Positions 50,201-59,789 are shown, counted from the first letter of the stretch. The stretch is DNA of 64,000 nt from Microvelia longipes (GCA_018340805.1 JACMZG010001913.1:25182145-25246144); one strand, 5' to 3'. A program made the numbers and translations. The notes: generated from the letters alone by a model not told the origin.

Positions 50201-52629
50201 ATATGAAACCACCAGACAAACATATAGACACCAAATTTTCTGATTATTACGATCTGTAAAGTAGGCCCGTAGCCAACCAAAACTGGTAGAGGGGAGATGG
50301 ACCTATTCACACATCTATAAGGGACTTCTACTGAAAACTACTTTGTCAGAGGGGGCAACATTTTTCCAGAGCCCTGCTTGGCTATGGGCCCTGCTGTTAA
50401 TGCTAAAACAGAAAAGAGGCCAATTTTTTGGAATAATTTCCAAAAAATGGAGACTCCATATAGGGTTTTTTCTAATACCTAACCATATTTCCTCTCATAG
50501 GACTTAATTTTTGTACTGTTCCATTAATTTGTTGAGACCTTTTGGCGTTTACGATATTTAACAGGTGCAAATACAACGTTGATGCAGACATTTGATGAAG
50601 AAAGTGTCACATTTTTCCTTCCCACAATGCTTTTTTCAATTATAGGAGGCAGGGAAGCAAAAAGTATTGCAGTACCTTGGAATATAAATAAGATGTTGTG
50701 AAGACGACAGATACTTCTCTAGAAGTAGAGTGACAGCCTGGGTTAGCAGGTATATCAGAGATGATCTTAATATGTTGAGTTCCCTTCTCCAGTGCACTAC
50801 CTGTAATAATCACCATAGTGCATGGAACTGTCAATGAGCAAATATCATTCAGAATAAGGCTACTCACAAAGCTAAGTCCTTTGTTAATCTGTCAAATACA
50901 ACTTTTTTTAGTAAAAAAATACGTCAAAGTGCTTGATTTGCAAGCATAATAAGGGTTTCTCAGATATTGACAATGATGTCTATTACTATTCATACTACTA
51001 CTAAGTACCTAATTTTAGGGCACATATTAAAATTTTACAAAATACTTTATGTCCCATTTACCTTGCCTTTATTATCTTCCAAACCCCTAAAATTATTATT
51101 ATAGGCTAAATAAAAATGCTAACCTGATAGTTAGTCTTAAGAGTTCCACAGTGATCTTTACCAACAGATACAAACAGCACCTCCACGTGTTCCATTCCAT
51201 CATACAGCTCTGTTACCTCCTAGTAACCAAGAAAATTTTCAAAGGAATGATAGAACACATAGGAATATTACAAATAGAAGAGAATATGACACAGTGGGAT
51301 AGCACAGGTTATGATTTCTATTAAATAAACATATAATGTAACAGATAAAAACATTAAACTATTTAGTTTGGTTTCACCAAAAAATAAACAGAAATGATGA
51401 ATTTGAAATGTTGATACTTTTAATGAAAGAAAAACCATTGTAGGGTGAGGCAAGATTGGACAAGCATTGGGGTAAGATATCAACAATTTACATTCTTGTA
51501 ACAAGTACATACTATTGTGCTTGAGCCTTTTTTGCTCACCGTTGAATTAAGAGACATTACCTCTCAGGACTTCATTTGCCTCTTAATGAATTCACTACTC
51601 TCTACTGCCGTGAATCTATAGTGTAAACAATATTTAAACCTGCCTTCACACTTACTACAAGTCCTGCCTTCCTGGGGCTCGTCTTATTTTTCCCTCCGTT
51701 TTTACCAAAATAGTTTATTTTGCTCATTTTTTTAGTTTAATGTCTTACGGCACAATGATTTGGGGAGCTTCTCCCCATGCGAGCAGACTATTAATTCTAC
51801 AAAAAAAAGCACTACGGGTTATCTTAAATCTACCCAACAAAACATCTTGTAAAAATTTTTTTCAAACTCATGAAATTCTTACTTTTTATTCTTTATACTG
51901 CTATCAGCTTTTAAATTACATTCATAGTATTAGATCAAGTCTAACTAAAGTAGAGAACATTCATTCTCACTATACAAGGCAGACAAATCATATAGTACTT
52001 AACAAATACAGACTGACAAGAACAGCTAAATATAATTCAATTCAAGCAGGGCTAAAGCTGTATAACTTATTACCTGAAAATATAAGAGCCCTTGAAGAGA
52101 ATAGTTTTGACAAATTAGTAAAAATTAATCTTTTAAAAAATCCCTTGTACAGTGTGGAAGAATTTCAATCCATAAAATTTTAATTGTAACAAATAAATTT
52201 TTTGTTTTGACTTTTTACAATTTACAGAAATGTATATTATGTGAAATAAAGGATTATTTATTTATTTATTTACCCATACCCACTGCAGAACCCCCTAAAA
52301 TCCAAACAACCAGTACATGATCAGGTGAATTACAAGACAAGCTGTACATAAACACACACACACATATATATACATATATAACTGAGCTCAATCCTTTTAT
52401 GTCTATGAGCCAGGCCCTAGTTACGCAACCAACACCAAAAATATAATAAAAGACTACTTAAAACAATAAAAAAGTAATTAACAAGTACCTCAATGTTATT
52501 CATATTAGTGCTGATTAATTTTGCAAGTTGTTCTTGAATCAGGGTTGCCTGCTTTCCCAGCTGCCGACATTTCTCCAAGTATATCTCAGTACTGCTATCT
52601 TCCAAAGGAAGCCATTTTGAAACACTCAT
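31887..52629 (-). CDS. CCDC142: CCDC142-like protein, 14 exons found
   Basis: Coding exons on the minus strand: 52629-52489, 51219-51124, 50888-50676, 49701-49569, 48703-48558, 47829-47615, 46744-46571, 44703-44549, 40112-39963, 37543-37415, 37002-36889, 35706-35553, 34302-34167, 32088-31887. All borders are AG/GT, and phases agree except between exons 3 and 4, where about 3n+2 bases are missing. The sum is about 720 residues, close to vertebrate CCDC142. Start: MSVSKWLPLEDSSTEIYLEK. The identification rests on the C-terminus: EAWLHHIYAHKIKF in exon 13 joined to SEWGALQLLADFGGVPTWL in exon 14. This follows the CCDC142 pattern EAWL-HIY, FS, GALQL, DF, WL, then a leucine-rich LLLSQP tail. Other conserved-looking parts: VRLWAENRARKLSNNWDM (exon 10) and GVPKTCINILAKVCR (exon 12). 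The molecular role is not established; helical throughout, no signal peptide or membrane segment seen. Introns carry many transposons. Confidence 0.85.
32185..32535 (-). repeat. 5S-rRNA-derived dispersed repeat, copy in CCDC142 intron 13
   Basis: On the minus strand GATCACTAATGTTAAGCAGT and CTGGATGGGTGACTGCTGGG reproduce the middle and C-box part of 5S rRNA. The 5' side (from about 32,535) carries AAGTTTCATCTTATTATTAG and CATTAGTTCAATTT, and the 3' side GTGAAGCAAGTCT and GAGGATGAGC. All are shared with the copies at 40.2/43.9 kb and 59.8-60.2 kb. Confidence 0.75.
32940..33065 (-). repeat. tRNA-like SINE remnant
   Basis: The minus strand contains GGGTTCAATCCCAGCAC, a good tRNA B box (GGTTCAATCCC). 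A hairpin-like GTCCTTCCGAAGGGATGTAAA segment follows 60-70 bp downstream. No A box could be placed with confidence, and the tail is unclear. A decayed tRNA-derived SINE is the simplest reading; a functional tRNA is excluded. Confidence 0.45.
33600..33790. repeat. Dispersed repeat (GAAACGGACAATT family)
   Basis: CAAACACTCAGAA, GCCTGAAACGGACAATTATG and CCTTATACCTGCAGTA recur, diverged, at 28,200-28,400 and 48,190-48,300. The class is unknown. It lies in CCDC142 intron 13. Confidence 0.5.
34450..35417. mobile_element. hAT-type MITE, 968 bp, in CCDC142 intron 12
   Basis: Terminal inverted repeats CAGGGTTGGCA and TGCCAACCCTG are followed inward by AAACCCGGG-rich arms. An 8-bp target duplication flanks it: GGAATACG on the left (34,442-34,449), GGGATACG on the right (35,418-35,425), one mismatch. 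CAGGG ends plus an 8-bp duplication are diagnostic of the hAT superfamily. The interior is AT-rich without a transposase, so it is non-autonomous. Confidence 0.88.
40215..40420 (-). repeat. 5S-rRNA-derived dispersed repeat, 3' half, interrupted copy in CCDC142 intron 8
   Basis: Minus strand: CATCACAAAAGTTAAGCAGC, then ATGGGTAACC (C box) and the shared tail GTGAAGCAAGTCTGAATTAG, GAGGATGAGC. It is cut at 40,420 by the TIR element. Its 5' half is found beyond that element at 43,773-43,935. Confidence 0.75.
40937..43386 (+). mobile_element. Tigger (pogo-type) transposon, full length 2,450 bp
   Basis: Perfect 22-bp terminal inverted repeats starting CAGTAATCCCTCGACATTCG, flanked by TA on both sides (40,935-40,936; 43,387-43,388). 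Terminal CAGT, TA target and the encoded DDD transposase place it in the Tigger branch of the pogo group. It sits inside the TIR element 40,421-43,772. The TIRs are intact and divergence is low, but the transposase gene is broken. Confidence 0.95.
41431..43105 (+). pseudogene. Tigger transposase (CENP-B/jerky-like), frameshifted
   Basis: The N-terminal segment (41,431-41,691) carries the CENP-B-type helix-turn-helix (KMKVLNKLSRGETASSVGRY, then GINESTVRSI). The catalytic DDE/DDD core follows: FNADETGLFW (first Asp, near 41,990), LLIDNAPGHP (second, near 42,360) and IQPLDQGVIAAFKA (third, near 42,450). The C-terminus ends in QKCITDFFSAKS. Lesions: a frame shift near 41,680, another in the A-run near 42,010, a further shift near 42,045, and a small duplicated AAGAAAGCTTGG with loss of frame at 42,215-42,258. 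The last 282 codons are open. The enzyme would cut and paste DNA at TA sites; this copy cannot. Confidence 0.93.
43773..43935 (-). repeat. 5S-rRNA-derived dispersed repeat, 5' half of the interrupted copy
   Basis: Minus strand AAGTTTCATCTCATTATCAG, CATTAGTTCAATTTTTATC and AAATAAGTACACTAAGTTTTG match 59,850-59,985 of the intact copy, up to the point where the 5S-like part starts. Together with 40,215-40,420 it is one repeat split by the TIR element. Confidence 0.7.
44038..44388. repeat. Foldback element in CCDC142 intron 8
   Basis: The arm 44,038-44,134 (AATCAATTTCTTGCTTAACG, GTAACTCATTATTTTTG) returns as the complement at 44,289-44,388. A loop of about 155 bp separates the arms. Confidence 0.75.
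45642..46191. mobile_element. MITE with 25-bp TIRs in CCDC142 intron 7
   Basis: CAAGGATCTTGAATAAAGGG at 45,642 and its complement at 46,167-46,191, one or two mismatches. About 550 bp in total, non-coding. The target duplication was not resolved. Confidence 0.65.
46992..47155 (+). pseudogene. Non-LTR reverse transcriptase, last about 50 codons
   Basis: Plus-strand frame SCLGVKLYNHLPAQVKNLND, then KFKIKLKEILQKKAFYKV and a stop. This is the usual C-terminus of Jockey/CR1-clade ORF2 (compare GLKLYNLLPENIRAL and LKNPLYSVEEF in the fragment at 51.7 kb). It lies in CCDC142 intron 6 and ends next to a TA microsatellite. Confidence 0.65.
47168..47262. repeat. (TA)n followed by (TTTA)n
   Basis: TA repeats to about 47,240, then ATTT repeats to 47,262. 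A second TA tract lies at 47,484-47,526. The stretch 47,262-47,420 (AAATAAATCCGTGGTACAGC) may be a minus-strand retrotransposon 3' end with the ATTT tract as its tail. Confidence 0.8.
49894..49963. repeat. 70-bp near-perfect palindrome in the CCDC142 intron between exons 3 and 4
   Basis: TTAAATAAATAAAGCAACA and CTCTCCACAAATGT are followed by their complement with one mismatch and almost no loop. This is the same intron in which an exon seems to be missing. Confidence 0.8.
51700..52272 (+). mobile_element. 5'-truncated Jockey/CR1-type retrotransposon, (TTTA)n tail
   Basis: An open frame from about 51,700 to 52,183 encodes the C-terminal end of a non-LTR reverse transcriptase: SLMSYGTMIWG, ILQKKALRVIL, YRLTRTAKYNSIQ, GLKLYNLLPENIRAL. 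A 3' UTR of about 60 bp ends in AATAAAGGATTATTTATTTA and repeats of TTTA, the typical end of these elements. The frame is intact over the retained part, so the insertion is younger than the other RT fragments here. It lies in CCDC142 intron 1, antisense to the gene. Confidence 0.85.
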
Positions 52630-53724
52630 TATTAATAAAATCCATTAAATTTTGATTTAATCAAAATTTTAATATTTTTTAACTTTTCTAGAGATTGAAA
52701 ATATAAGGTGAGAGAGGCTGTGTACTTCCACTACAGGTACCATTGTTATCTGAAAATAAATTAAGGCACAATAAATGAATAGGATAAAATTATAAGATTG
52801 AAAATCAATAAGGTATTTCAAGAGTAGTATGGAATTTTAAAAGGAAATCGGAGAAATATTTCAGTTTGGAACAGACAAAATATTTGAATAAATATATTTA
52901 TATAAGCTTCACAATACTTTTTTTTAATATTCATTGTTTCTTCTTGAAGTTCATTTTTGGCTGAGGGGCCAAGAAGTGTTTCCATGTCTTTAATAGTACA
53001 TATTAACTAGAAGTAACTGAACATGTTAGGGATTTATAATTAATTATGGATTATTAAAATGATGTTTACCTATATACTGAATCTCAAATGTCTATGACTG
53101 CTGGAAGTAGCTGATAATTATTATGAGTGATAAGTAGTGTATGAAAAGTACTATTGTGATAGTGATAAGTAGAATTATGGTAGTGATAAATAGTATTATG
53201 ATAGTGATAAGTACTATTATGATAGTGATAAGTATCAAACGGACCTAACTTTAAGGCCTCGAAATACACAAAACATGTGAGTCAACTCATCATAATCTTT
53301 AAGCTGAAACCAATGATACATTCTATAATGCATAATAGTATTTATTCATATTCATCTTAATATTTATAATACTTCATCAATGTAAATTAGCTTTTAGCTT
53401 TAGTTCATCCAGTTGAGTTAGTTTATAATATTAAAAAATATATACTTAAAAAAACAACCATAGGAACAATAATAGTATATTGATAAAAACATTATTAAAA
53501 ATAGGAAAACAATAACCTATTATGGAACCTGGAAAGCCTATATAATCAAGAGTTGGGACAATAAAACAATTTTAAAAAACTGCAAGACATAAATTAAAAA
53601 AAAAATAATAGAAAAAGAAAATAAATAAATATGATTTATTCCATTTAAATGAATTTTTGTACAAAAGTTTGAAATATTCTACAGTAAGAGTTCATGATAT
53701 GTTTTAGTAATAGATATCTTTCTA
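52630..53724. other. CCDC142 upstream region, with a 21-bp minisatellite
   Basis: Probable 5' UTR and promoter of CCDC142 at the left; no TATA box can be claimed. At about 53,130-53,235 a 21-bp unit (ATAGTGATAAGTACTATTATG) is repeated about five times. Since 21 is a multiple of 3 it gives a fortuitous YHYHNST-repeat ORF on the minus strand. Confidence 0.55.
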
Positions 53725-54126
53725 CAGTGTATCGACGACCTTAAAAATATTGACAGCTCAGTTTAGGCACCACCGATTCTAAAAAAAAAAATCCCTACAA
53801 AAAGGCAGCGGGGAAAAAACTTTGTAAACAAATCAGGTTATGTTACCCGTGTTTTCTTGGCGATGTTTCTACAATTCTTTGGTGTAGTTTTATTATTTAG
53901 GAATTATGCAAATGTGGAAAAAAATGAATTGTGAAGGGAAATAATAAACACAAGAAGAACCACAAACGAAGTGAACGAATGCCGGGAAGGAGGTTATTTC
54001 CCTACAGGGGTTATGGGAGTAGGGATTTTTTTTCTCTTTCAAGAGAGGGGTTGGCAGCGGCTTCTCTGATTGGTCGATCCCCAAAATGCATATGACCTTG
54101 AGGATTTTATACTTGACGATACACTG
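53725..54126. mobile_element. 402-bp MITE, copy 2 (TIR CAGTGTATCG, TA target)
   Basis: Same family as 3,544-3,946, opposite orientation and about the same length. CAGTGTATCG and CGATACACTG ends are flanked by TA (53,723-53,724; 54,127-54,128). The two copies are nearly identical by eye over their whole length, so the family was active fairly recently. Confidence 0.92.
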
Positions 54127-55974
54127 TAAATGTGAGGTTTTAATATGGGTCTACTGATAGCTGGAGTGTGTACTCGGTCAAACGAGTACTTTATCCATGG
54201 AGTAGAACGGGTAAAAATATCAGATTTACCAACATTAATTCCTTAAAAACAAAACATAGTCTTAGACTTCGAAAATAGTCTCTACCCTCAGCAAATTGAG
54301 TTAAAATTTACTATTATTATTTTGATAACTAAAAGATGGTAATTTTGTAAAAAAATAGGCATGAAAAATACAAGGAAGTATCCAGTAGATTAAAAATTAA
54401 TAAATTTTGAGTATCCAGTTATCCCAACTCTAATTACACAGAAACCTCAATAAAATCTTGTTTTACAAACTTAAGTGAAGTTTTAAGTTGATCTTGCTAC
54501 TAAAATCTGAAACAGGCCCGTAGCCAGGGGCCCCTCTCTTGAAATAGTGTCGCCCCCTCCAACAAAATATTTTTCGGCCCATGTCCCTTCAAGGTGTGCA
54601 AAACATGCCTCTCTTGGATTAGTTTGGCTTGCCCAACATGTTTTGGATAGCTACGGACCCAGTCTGAAACATTAGTAGTAAGGGAAAAGAAAACTAATTC
54701 ATTATTAGGGCATAAATATATTAAAAAACAATAGATTACTTAAAAAATAAATGAAGGCTCAAACCAATTGCCTTGAATTAAAGTTAAGACCTTTTATTCT
54801 TAGTTGAAGGAACATAACATAAACTTTGAAAATACAAATTTATGACTAGTTTACAATTATAAACAGTATAATTAAAAAGACAAAAAAATAATCAAAGATA
54901 TTTCTCACATTATTAGAGCAACAGACATAATTTACAAATTTTAGTATTCAGACATTTTGGTCAATCACAGATTTGAATTGTCACCTTTCAATTAACACTG
55001 TAAATCTTTGTTTTTAATTTGTAATAAAATATTTCCATTTGTAATAAATAAAAATAAATGAAATCAGTTAAAAGAGTGATACAACGGTAAATAAATGAAT
55101 ATAAGATAATCAATATCTACATAATAGTGATAGACTATCAATGTGCAAAATTCATAGATTATTGGGTAAAGTTATCTTTCTGGGAATTCCCATGGAAAAA
55201 ATGTTTTGTCATGGCATTTTCCAATGGCACAATGAAAGGGATCAAAATAAAATTGGTAAAGAAAAACCAGATACAGGGTGTTGAACAAAAAATTAACTAA
55301 AAAATTTGCTAAAACTTAGCTCATTTCATTCATTCAGATAAGCTTGTTACCTAGTTCTGGTGGTGATTAGTTGACAGCCTCCAGATAACCGTGTTTTAAA
55401 AAACAGTGCCCCCGCTCATTATAAAATAATGTGGTCTAACTGACCAATAGGAATGTTTGTTTTATATCCCTCATTCTGTTTATGAAACCTTTCATATAAA
55501 TATGTGATTTATTATTTTAAAAAATAATAGATACCAGTAGGAATATGGTATCAAATAAAATTATTATTTATAATCATCTTTCCAGCCCAAACGTAAGGGT
55601 ATTCAAATAATAACCTTAATATTATATAGTATTCAAATAAAAATAAGGGTATTCAAATAATAACCTTAAGACCTCCCTTGTGTCATCAAACCTCACCTAG
55701 TCTATAGGAATTTTTCATTTTAAGTTCAGATTTTTTATGTTGAACAGGGACACTGAAATCAAAACTTGGTAATATCTTGGTGTTTAAGATCTCTACTACA
55801 TGAAACATTAAATGAGTGAGTTACTCCAGTACCAAGCAATAGATTTCAATGACAATATTTGAAACCAAACTGTGGGCGAGTTCGGTCCAGTCAGCGAGCC
55901 ATTTATCTCTGATCTGTCAGCTAATCCCCACCTAAATTATTACTTCAAACAATAGCTAAAATTAACACAATAAT
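54127..55974. other. Intergenic, no gene seen
   Basis: AT-rich. A short repeat fragment lies at 54,510-54,665 (GGCCCGTAGCCAGGGGCCCC), related to 50,262-50,400. A possible TIR fragment ACAGGGTGTTGAAC lies at 55,274. Nothing coding is supportable. Confidence 0.4.
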
Positions 55975-56640
55975 ATATTAAAGTGGTGTAAAACTTTATA
56001 TTGTGGGGGTAGGGGACACAGTATTTAAAGACCCTGGTTTGAGATGTTCGTAAAACTGGGGCAAGTTGCATTAACTACCACACCAAGGGCTAGTTAACAA
56101 CTTTATCAATATTGTTATCAGTTTTGAATGGAGACGTCTATTAAAATTTATAAAGAATGTAAACAAGACAATTTTTAACTTGTTATACATTTTTTTTTAT
56201 TATTTTTAGTTCTTTATAAGATTATTTGTTTAGAAAAAATGATAAACTTTGCATTATTACCATTAAAATGACATATATAAAACACGATGAACAATCGAAT
56301 TAAATTTAAATTTCTGCATGTCATGGTTATTACAGATCTAATTAAAAATAACACATCTTTTATATTTTTATAATATTTTATGATAATTTTACAGTTAAAA
56401 TAATTAATAAGATTTTTAACATTGTTAAAATCTCAATAAATAATTTTAATCATGGAAATAAAGAAATAATTATTCGATACATGCGGGACAAAGTGAATTG
56501 ACCTGCTGCAGTCAAGAAACGGCAAACTAAAAAAACAGGACCACCTAAACACAGCTCATTCTGGGTGAGATAGAACACTGCACTGTGTCCCCCACCCCAC
56601 CCCTCCTGTATACATTTTTAGATCACTTTAGAATATATCT
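55975..56640. repeat. Decayed TIR element (AAAGTGATGTA / GGGGGTAGGGG family)
   Basis: Left arm TTAAAGTGGTGTAAAAC and GTGGGGGTAGGGGACACAG; right arm 56,583-56,640, GTGTCCCCCACCCCACCCC, TAGATCACTTTA. They are diverged inverted copies, related to the tight hairpin at 7,097-7,213. The interior is AT-rich. Confidence 0.55.
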
Positions 56641-56670
56641 TCTTTAATTGATCATTATGAAAAAAATACA

Positions 56671-58017
56671 TTAACACAATTCTTTGGGTGGAGGTACCAT
56701 AGGTAGTTTGTCTAACGAAAACTTATTGGCTTTGAATTGTTCATATTCTTCATCAGTTAAATCACTTTTAATAGAGTACGGAGAGTGGCCGTTCCAAGCA
56801 ATGGAAAGTATTTCTACATCTAAATCTGTTTGACTTAATTTTGGAAACAACTGTTTAATATCTCGAGGCATTTCCTCACTTCCAACAAGCTTTTGTTGAA
56901 CTTGGTTAAAATTAACGTTTTGAGCAATTGAACCAAAAGTATTTTGACTCTGCGTAAAACCAGTATTGATGTTTTCACTTAAAGGAGAGTTTCCAAATAT
57001 GTTTGTTTTTTGAGGAACAGTGGCAAAACTAAATCCTTTATTTTCAGTTTGAGCGAAAGAACCAAATACATTAGGCGCTTCAGGCTCAATGCCAAAAACA
57101 TTTTGAGATGAAAACGGAGTGGAACCAAATACATTTTTAGAAGTATCTTGTTGAGTACCAAATACATTTTTAGATGAGTGCTGATTACTAAATACTTCTT
57201 GTGTAGGGAAAACACTTAATGAAGTTGAAGCCTCTGCTTTAGTGGATTGCATTTCCAAATCATTCGGAGGTATCTGCCCTCCAAATTGAGACACTGTATT
57301 ACTAATATCAATAGATTCGTAATTGATTTTACTAAAGTCCAATTGGTTATCAATCAAAGGGTAAATAGTAGCGGCATTTTGATTTATATATTTCCTCAAT
57401 TTCGCAGAACAGTCTTTTGTTTGACATTTGTAAAAATCTCTAATCAGTTGAGCTTTCTCGATAATTTTATCAGTTGTAGTTTTGTAACCTTCGAAATTAT
57501 TACTAGCTTTAGCAATGTAAGCAGCTAATCGCATTTCTTCTGGAGAATAATCGTACCAATCATCTAAACTACCAAACAACTTAACAATGCAAATACATGT
57601 TAGAGGCCATATTTTACTCTGTTCAACAACTAGTATGTCTTGCTTCAATAAAGAGTAAATATCATTAACAGTGAGATTATGAGGAGGTTGGTAATCCTGT
57701 TTATGCCTGGAATCGTAATGAAAGCGATCATTGTTTACAGTTCTTTGAGGCACGTATGCTCTGTGATCGCGATGATCAACGTAATAATCATTGCTAACTG
57801 TAACATGGTGTCCTGAGACGTTACGATCATACCTTGATTGATCATACCTTTTACTATATTTACCATCATCATAAGAGCTGGAGTCGTGTGTGGATTCTCT
57901 CTTAAGAACAGACGACCCTCCTCCACCACCACTATAGCTATCTCCATCAACATGATCAAAATTGCAGTTGTTGCCTTTACGGCAGTAACCACGCTGGTAG
58001 TATCGACAAATTGGCAT
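56671..58017 (-). CDS. NUP42: Nucleoporin NUP42 (NUPL2/hCG1) homologue
   Basis: A single uninterrupted 448-codon frame. Residues 4-22 form a CCCH zinc finger (C4, C12, C18, H22: spacing C-X7-C-X5-C-X3-H). Residues 25-110 are Ser/Tyr/Arg/Asp-rich and disordered, and 115-215 are a helical conserved part (WPLTCICIVKLFGSLDDW). FG dipeptides at about 245, 286, 297, 308, 318, 341 and 361 (mostly NVFG) form a short FG-repeat domain. The tail FSLDKLPMVPPPKEL matches the GLE1-binding end of NUP42 (human 423 residues). The protein sits on the cytoplasmic face of the nuclear pore and helps anchor GLE1, which activates DDX19/Dbp5 for mRNA export. The start is the first Met of the finger. ATTAAA lies about 25 bp downstream of the stop (56,643-56,648). 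The gene has no introns in this window. Confidence 0.93.
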   Translation of the reverse strand: MPICRYYQRGYCRKGNNCNFDHVDGDSYSGGGGGSSVLKRESTHDSSSYDDGKYSKRYDQSRYDRNVSGHHVTVSNDYYVDHRDHRAYVPQRTVNNDRFHYDSRHKQDYQPPHNLTVNDIYSLLKQDILVVEQSKIWPLTCICIVKLFGSLDDWYDYSPEEMRLAAYIAKASNNFEGYKTTTDKIIEKAQLIRDFYKCQTKDCSAKLRKYINQNAATIYPLIDNQLDFSKINYESIDISNTVSQFGGQIPPNDLEMQSTKAEASTSLSVFPTQEVFSNQHSSKNVFGTQQDTSKNVFGSTPFSSQNVFGIEPEAPNVFGSFAQTENKGFSFATVPQKTNIFGNSPLSENINTGFTQSQNTFGSIAQNVNFNQVQQKLVGSEEMPRDIKQLFPKLSQTDLDVEILSIAWNGHSPYSIKSDLTDEEYEQFKANKFSLDKLPMVPPPKELC

Positions 58018-58111
58018 GGTGGTTATTCAGCGAAATTCTTTCGGGTCGGTTCTATAATATTGCTTTTTTGCGAGGAATATAAAAAGCAGCACAACACAAG
58101 ATGGTATAATT
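58018..58111. promoter_or_regulatory. Probable bidirectional promoter / 5' UTR interval
   Basis: Only 94 bp separate the NUP42 start codon (minus) from the start of the small plus-strand ORF. No TATA box is obvious. The promoter role is inferred from the head-to-head arrangement alone. Confidence 0.4.
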
Positions 58112-58360
58112 ATGCCTTTCACTTACAACTGTGTACAAATAATAAAACTTTTATATGGTGAGCACTTCAAGTTGAGAATCAGATCACATGACATTTTTGG
58201 TGACTTTCGATACATTCCAATTAGGTTAAATACACTTTATATAAAACACGTCGCACTAGACGAAGCAAGAAAAGAATATGCGATAAATATGCAGTACGAA
58301 GTTCAACGACAAGACTCACTTCCAAAAGCGATAAATTTTATTTTAAAGAACACGAAATAA
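58112..58360 (+). CDS. Small conserved-looking ORF, 82 codons
   Basis: Reads MPFTYNCVQIIKLLYGEHFK, then FGDFRYIPIRLNTLYIKHVA and a charged helical end (LDEARKEYAINMQYEVQRQD). It is a basic protein with no membrane segment. Two features make it more than noise: balanced amino-acid use in an AT-rich region, and its place head to head with NUP42. An upstream ATG at 58,101 is a two-codon uORF (ATG GTA TAA). I do not recognise the family. The alternative is a chance ORF in the 5' region of a larger spliced transcript. Confidence 0.45.
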   Translation: MPFTYNCVQIIKLLYGEHFKLRIRSHDIFGDFRYIPIRLNTLYIKHVALDEARKEYAINMQYEVQRQDSLPKAINFILKNTK

Positions 58361-59322
58361 CATAATACGATAAGCGCGGTCAAGACTGTAAACAAACTTG
58401 ATCTTCTTCTTCTTTTTCTTATTAACTTATCCAATTTAATATTTGGACAACATATTTTTGTTTTTGTAACACTGTGAATGTCTTTTAATCATCTCTGTTA
58501 TTTATGAAAAAAAGAAACTATGAAACTAAATTGCTAGATAAAAATCTATAGTTCTGGTTTGAAGTAATTATAATTGGAAATACATATAAAAATACAATCT
58601 AGCTAAAATAATATATACATAGTATATATGGTAGATACACACATCCTATGATACTTCCGATACCTTGTCAAATATAATATAATTTTTGGAAAGTTTGTTT
58701 TACACTACACCTAAATTACCTCAAAAACTATACAATTATATTATGAGCATTGCCTTTTAAAGAAGATTTTAATAACGAAAGCCAAATGTATCAGTTTTAG
58801 AAGGTTAATATAAAAATAGTTACAACAACGTTAAAGATGGAATTCAGAAAGAAAAAAATGGTGTGTTAAATAAAGAAAGGGTTGAGATAGGTTGCGAAAG
58901 CATAAGATTTGGTGTCATTGACAATAACCTACATTTGATAAAAGAGGAAATATATACAAATATATTTACTAAGCACGCTAAGTGATGGTGTGTGACCTTC
59001 GAATAAATTCATATTTTCCTATGATGATACCAATAAAATAGTTGTCATTTAATTTAATAATAAATAAATAATGTAATAATAATGTATAGTAACATAAATA
59101 ATTATAAGTTTATAATAATAATAATCACTCTAGATATGACAAAAAATAACCTCATTCTCCCTTTGGAAATTCGCTGACAGATTATATTGAAAAATAAAAA
59201 ATTATGATTTGGTGGTAACCCAACTCGTTCTAAAACTAGAGGCCGACCAAGTACTGAAACCTTGTATATAACAATTTTTATAAACTTGTTGAAGGCTCTC
59301 GGCCCATTTTCTGGCCGAGAGT
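58361..59322. other. Intergenic, nothing recognised
   Basis: AT-rich. No ORF with coding character and no clear repeat. Confidence 0.4.
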
Positions 59323-59609
59323 ACTGGCTGGTCCAGGTTCTGTTCGATAGCACTGGCTGGTCCAGGTTCTGTTCGATAGCACTGGCTGGTCCAGGTTCGT
59401 TCGATAGCATGGCTGGTCAGGTTCTGTTCGAAAGCACTGGCTGGTCCAGGTTCTGTTCGAAAGCACTGGCTGGTCCAGGTTCTGTTCGAAAGCACTGGCT
59501 GGTCCAGGTTCTGTTCGAAAGCACTGACTGGTCCAGGTTCTGTTCGAAAGCACTGGCTGGTACAAGGTCTAATCGAGAGCACTGGCTGGTCCAGGTTCGG
59601 ATCGAGGAA
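59323..59609. repeat. 29-bp minisatellite, 10 copies
   Basis: Unit ACTGGCTGGTCCAGGTTCTG plus TTCGAAAGC. Copies start at 59,323, 59,352, 59,381, 59,409, 59,436, 59,465, 59,494, 59,523, 59,552 and 59,581. Copies 3 and 4 are 28 and 27 bp long. Left copies read GATAGC and right copies GAAAGC, showing two local homogenised subtypes. Long ORFs in several frames on both strands are by-products of a stop-free unit. GC content is far above the surroundings. Confidence 0.97.
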
Positions 59610-59789
59610 GTCGAAAGTTATAGAATGACGAAAGCAATAAACTAGAATTTGTTTAAATTTTTACTAATTTACTTGACAGTATTAGTTACGCTTGCCATTT
59701 AGGTCTATTTGTACTATCCGAAAAAAAATTACGACGCCATTAACTGGACATAATGACTACAAAACTTTACAAAATCCACAAAACGCAGG

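Noticed and set aside
53084..53269. YHYHNST-repeat ORF on the minus strand
   Set aside because: By-product of a 21-bp tandem repeat whose period is a multiple of three.
57247..58161. Plus-strand and alternative-frame ORFs across the NUP42 gene (57,247-57,528; 57,735-57,992; 57,838-58,161)
   Set aside because: They are shadows of the NUP42 reading frame, which has clear domain support.
59202..59645. Long repetitive ORFs (LDQPVLSNRTWTSQ; LVQVLFESTGWSRF) that look like a repeat protein
   Set aside because: They come from the stop-free 29-bp minisatellite read in several frames and on both strands, with no start context or splice structure.
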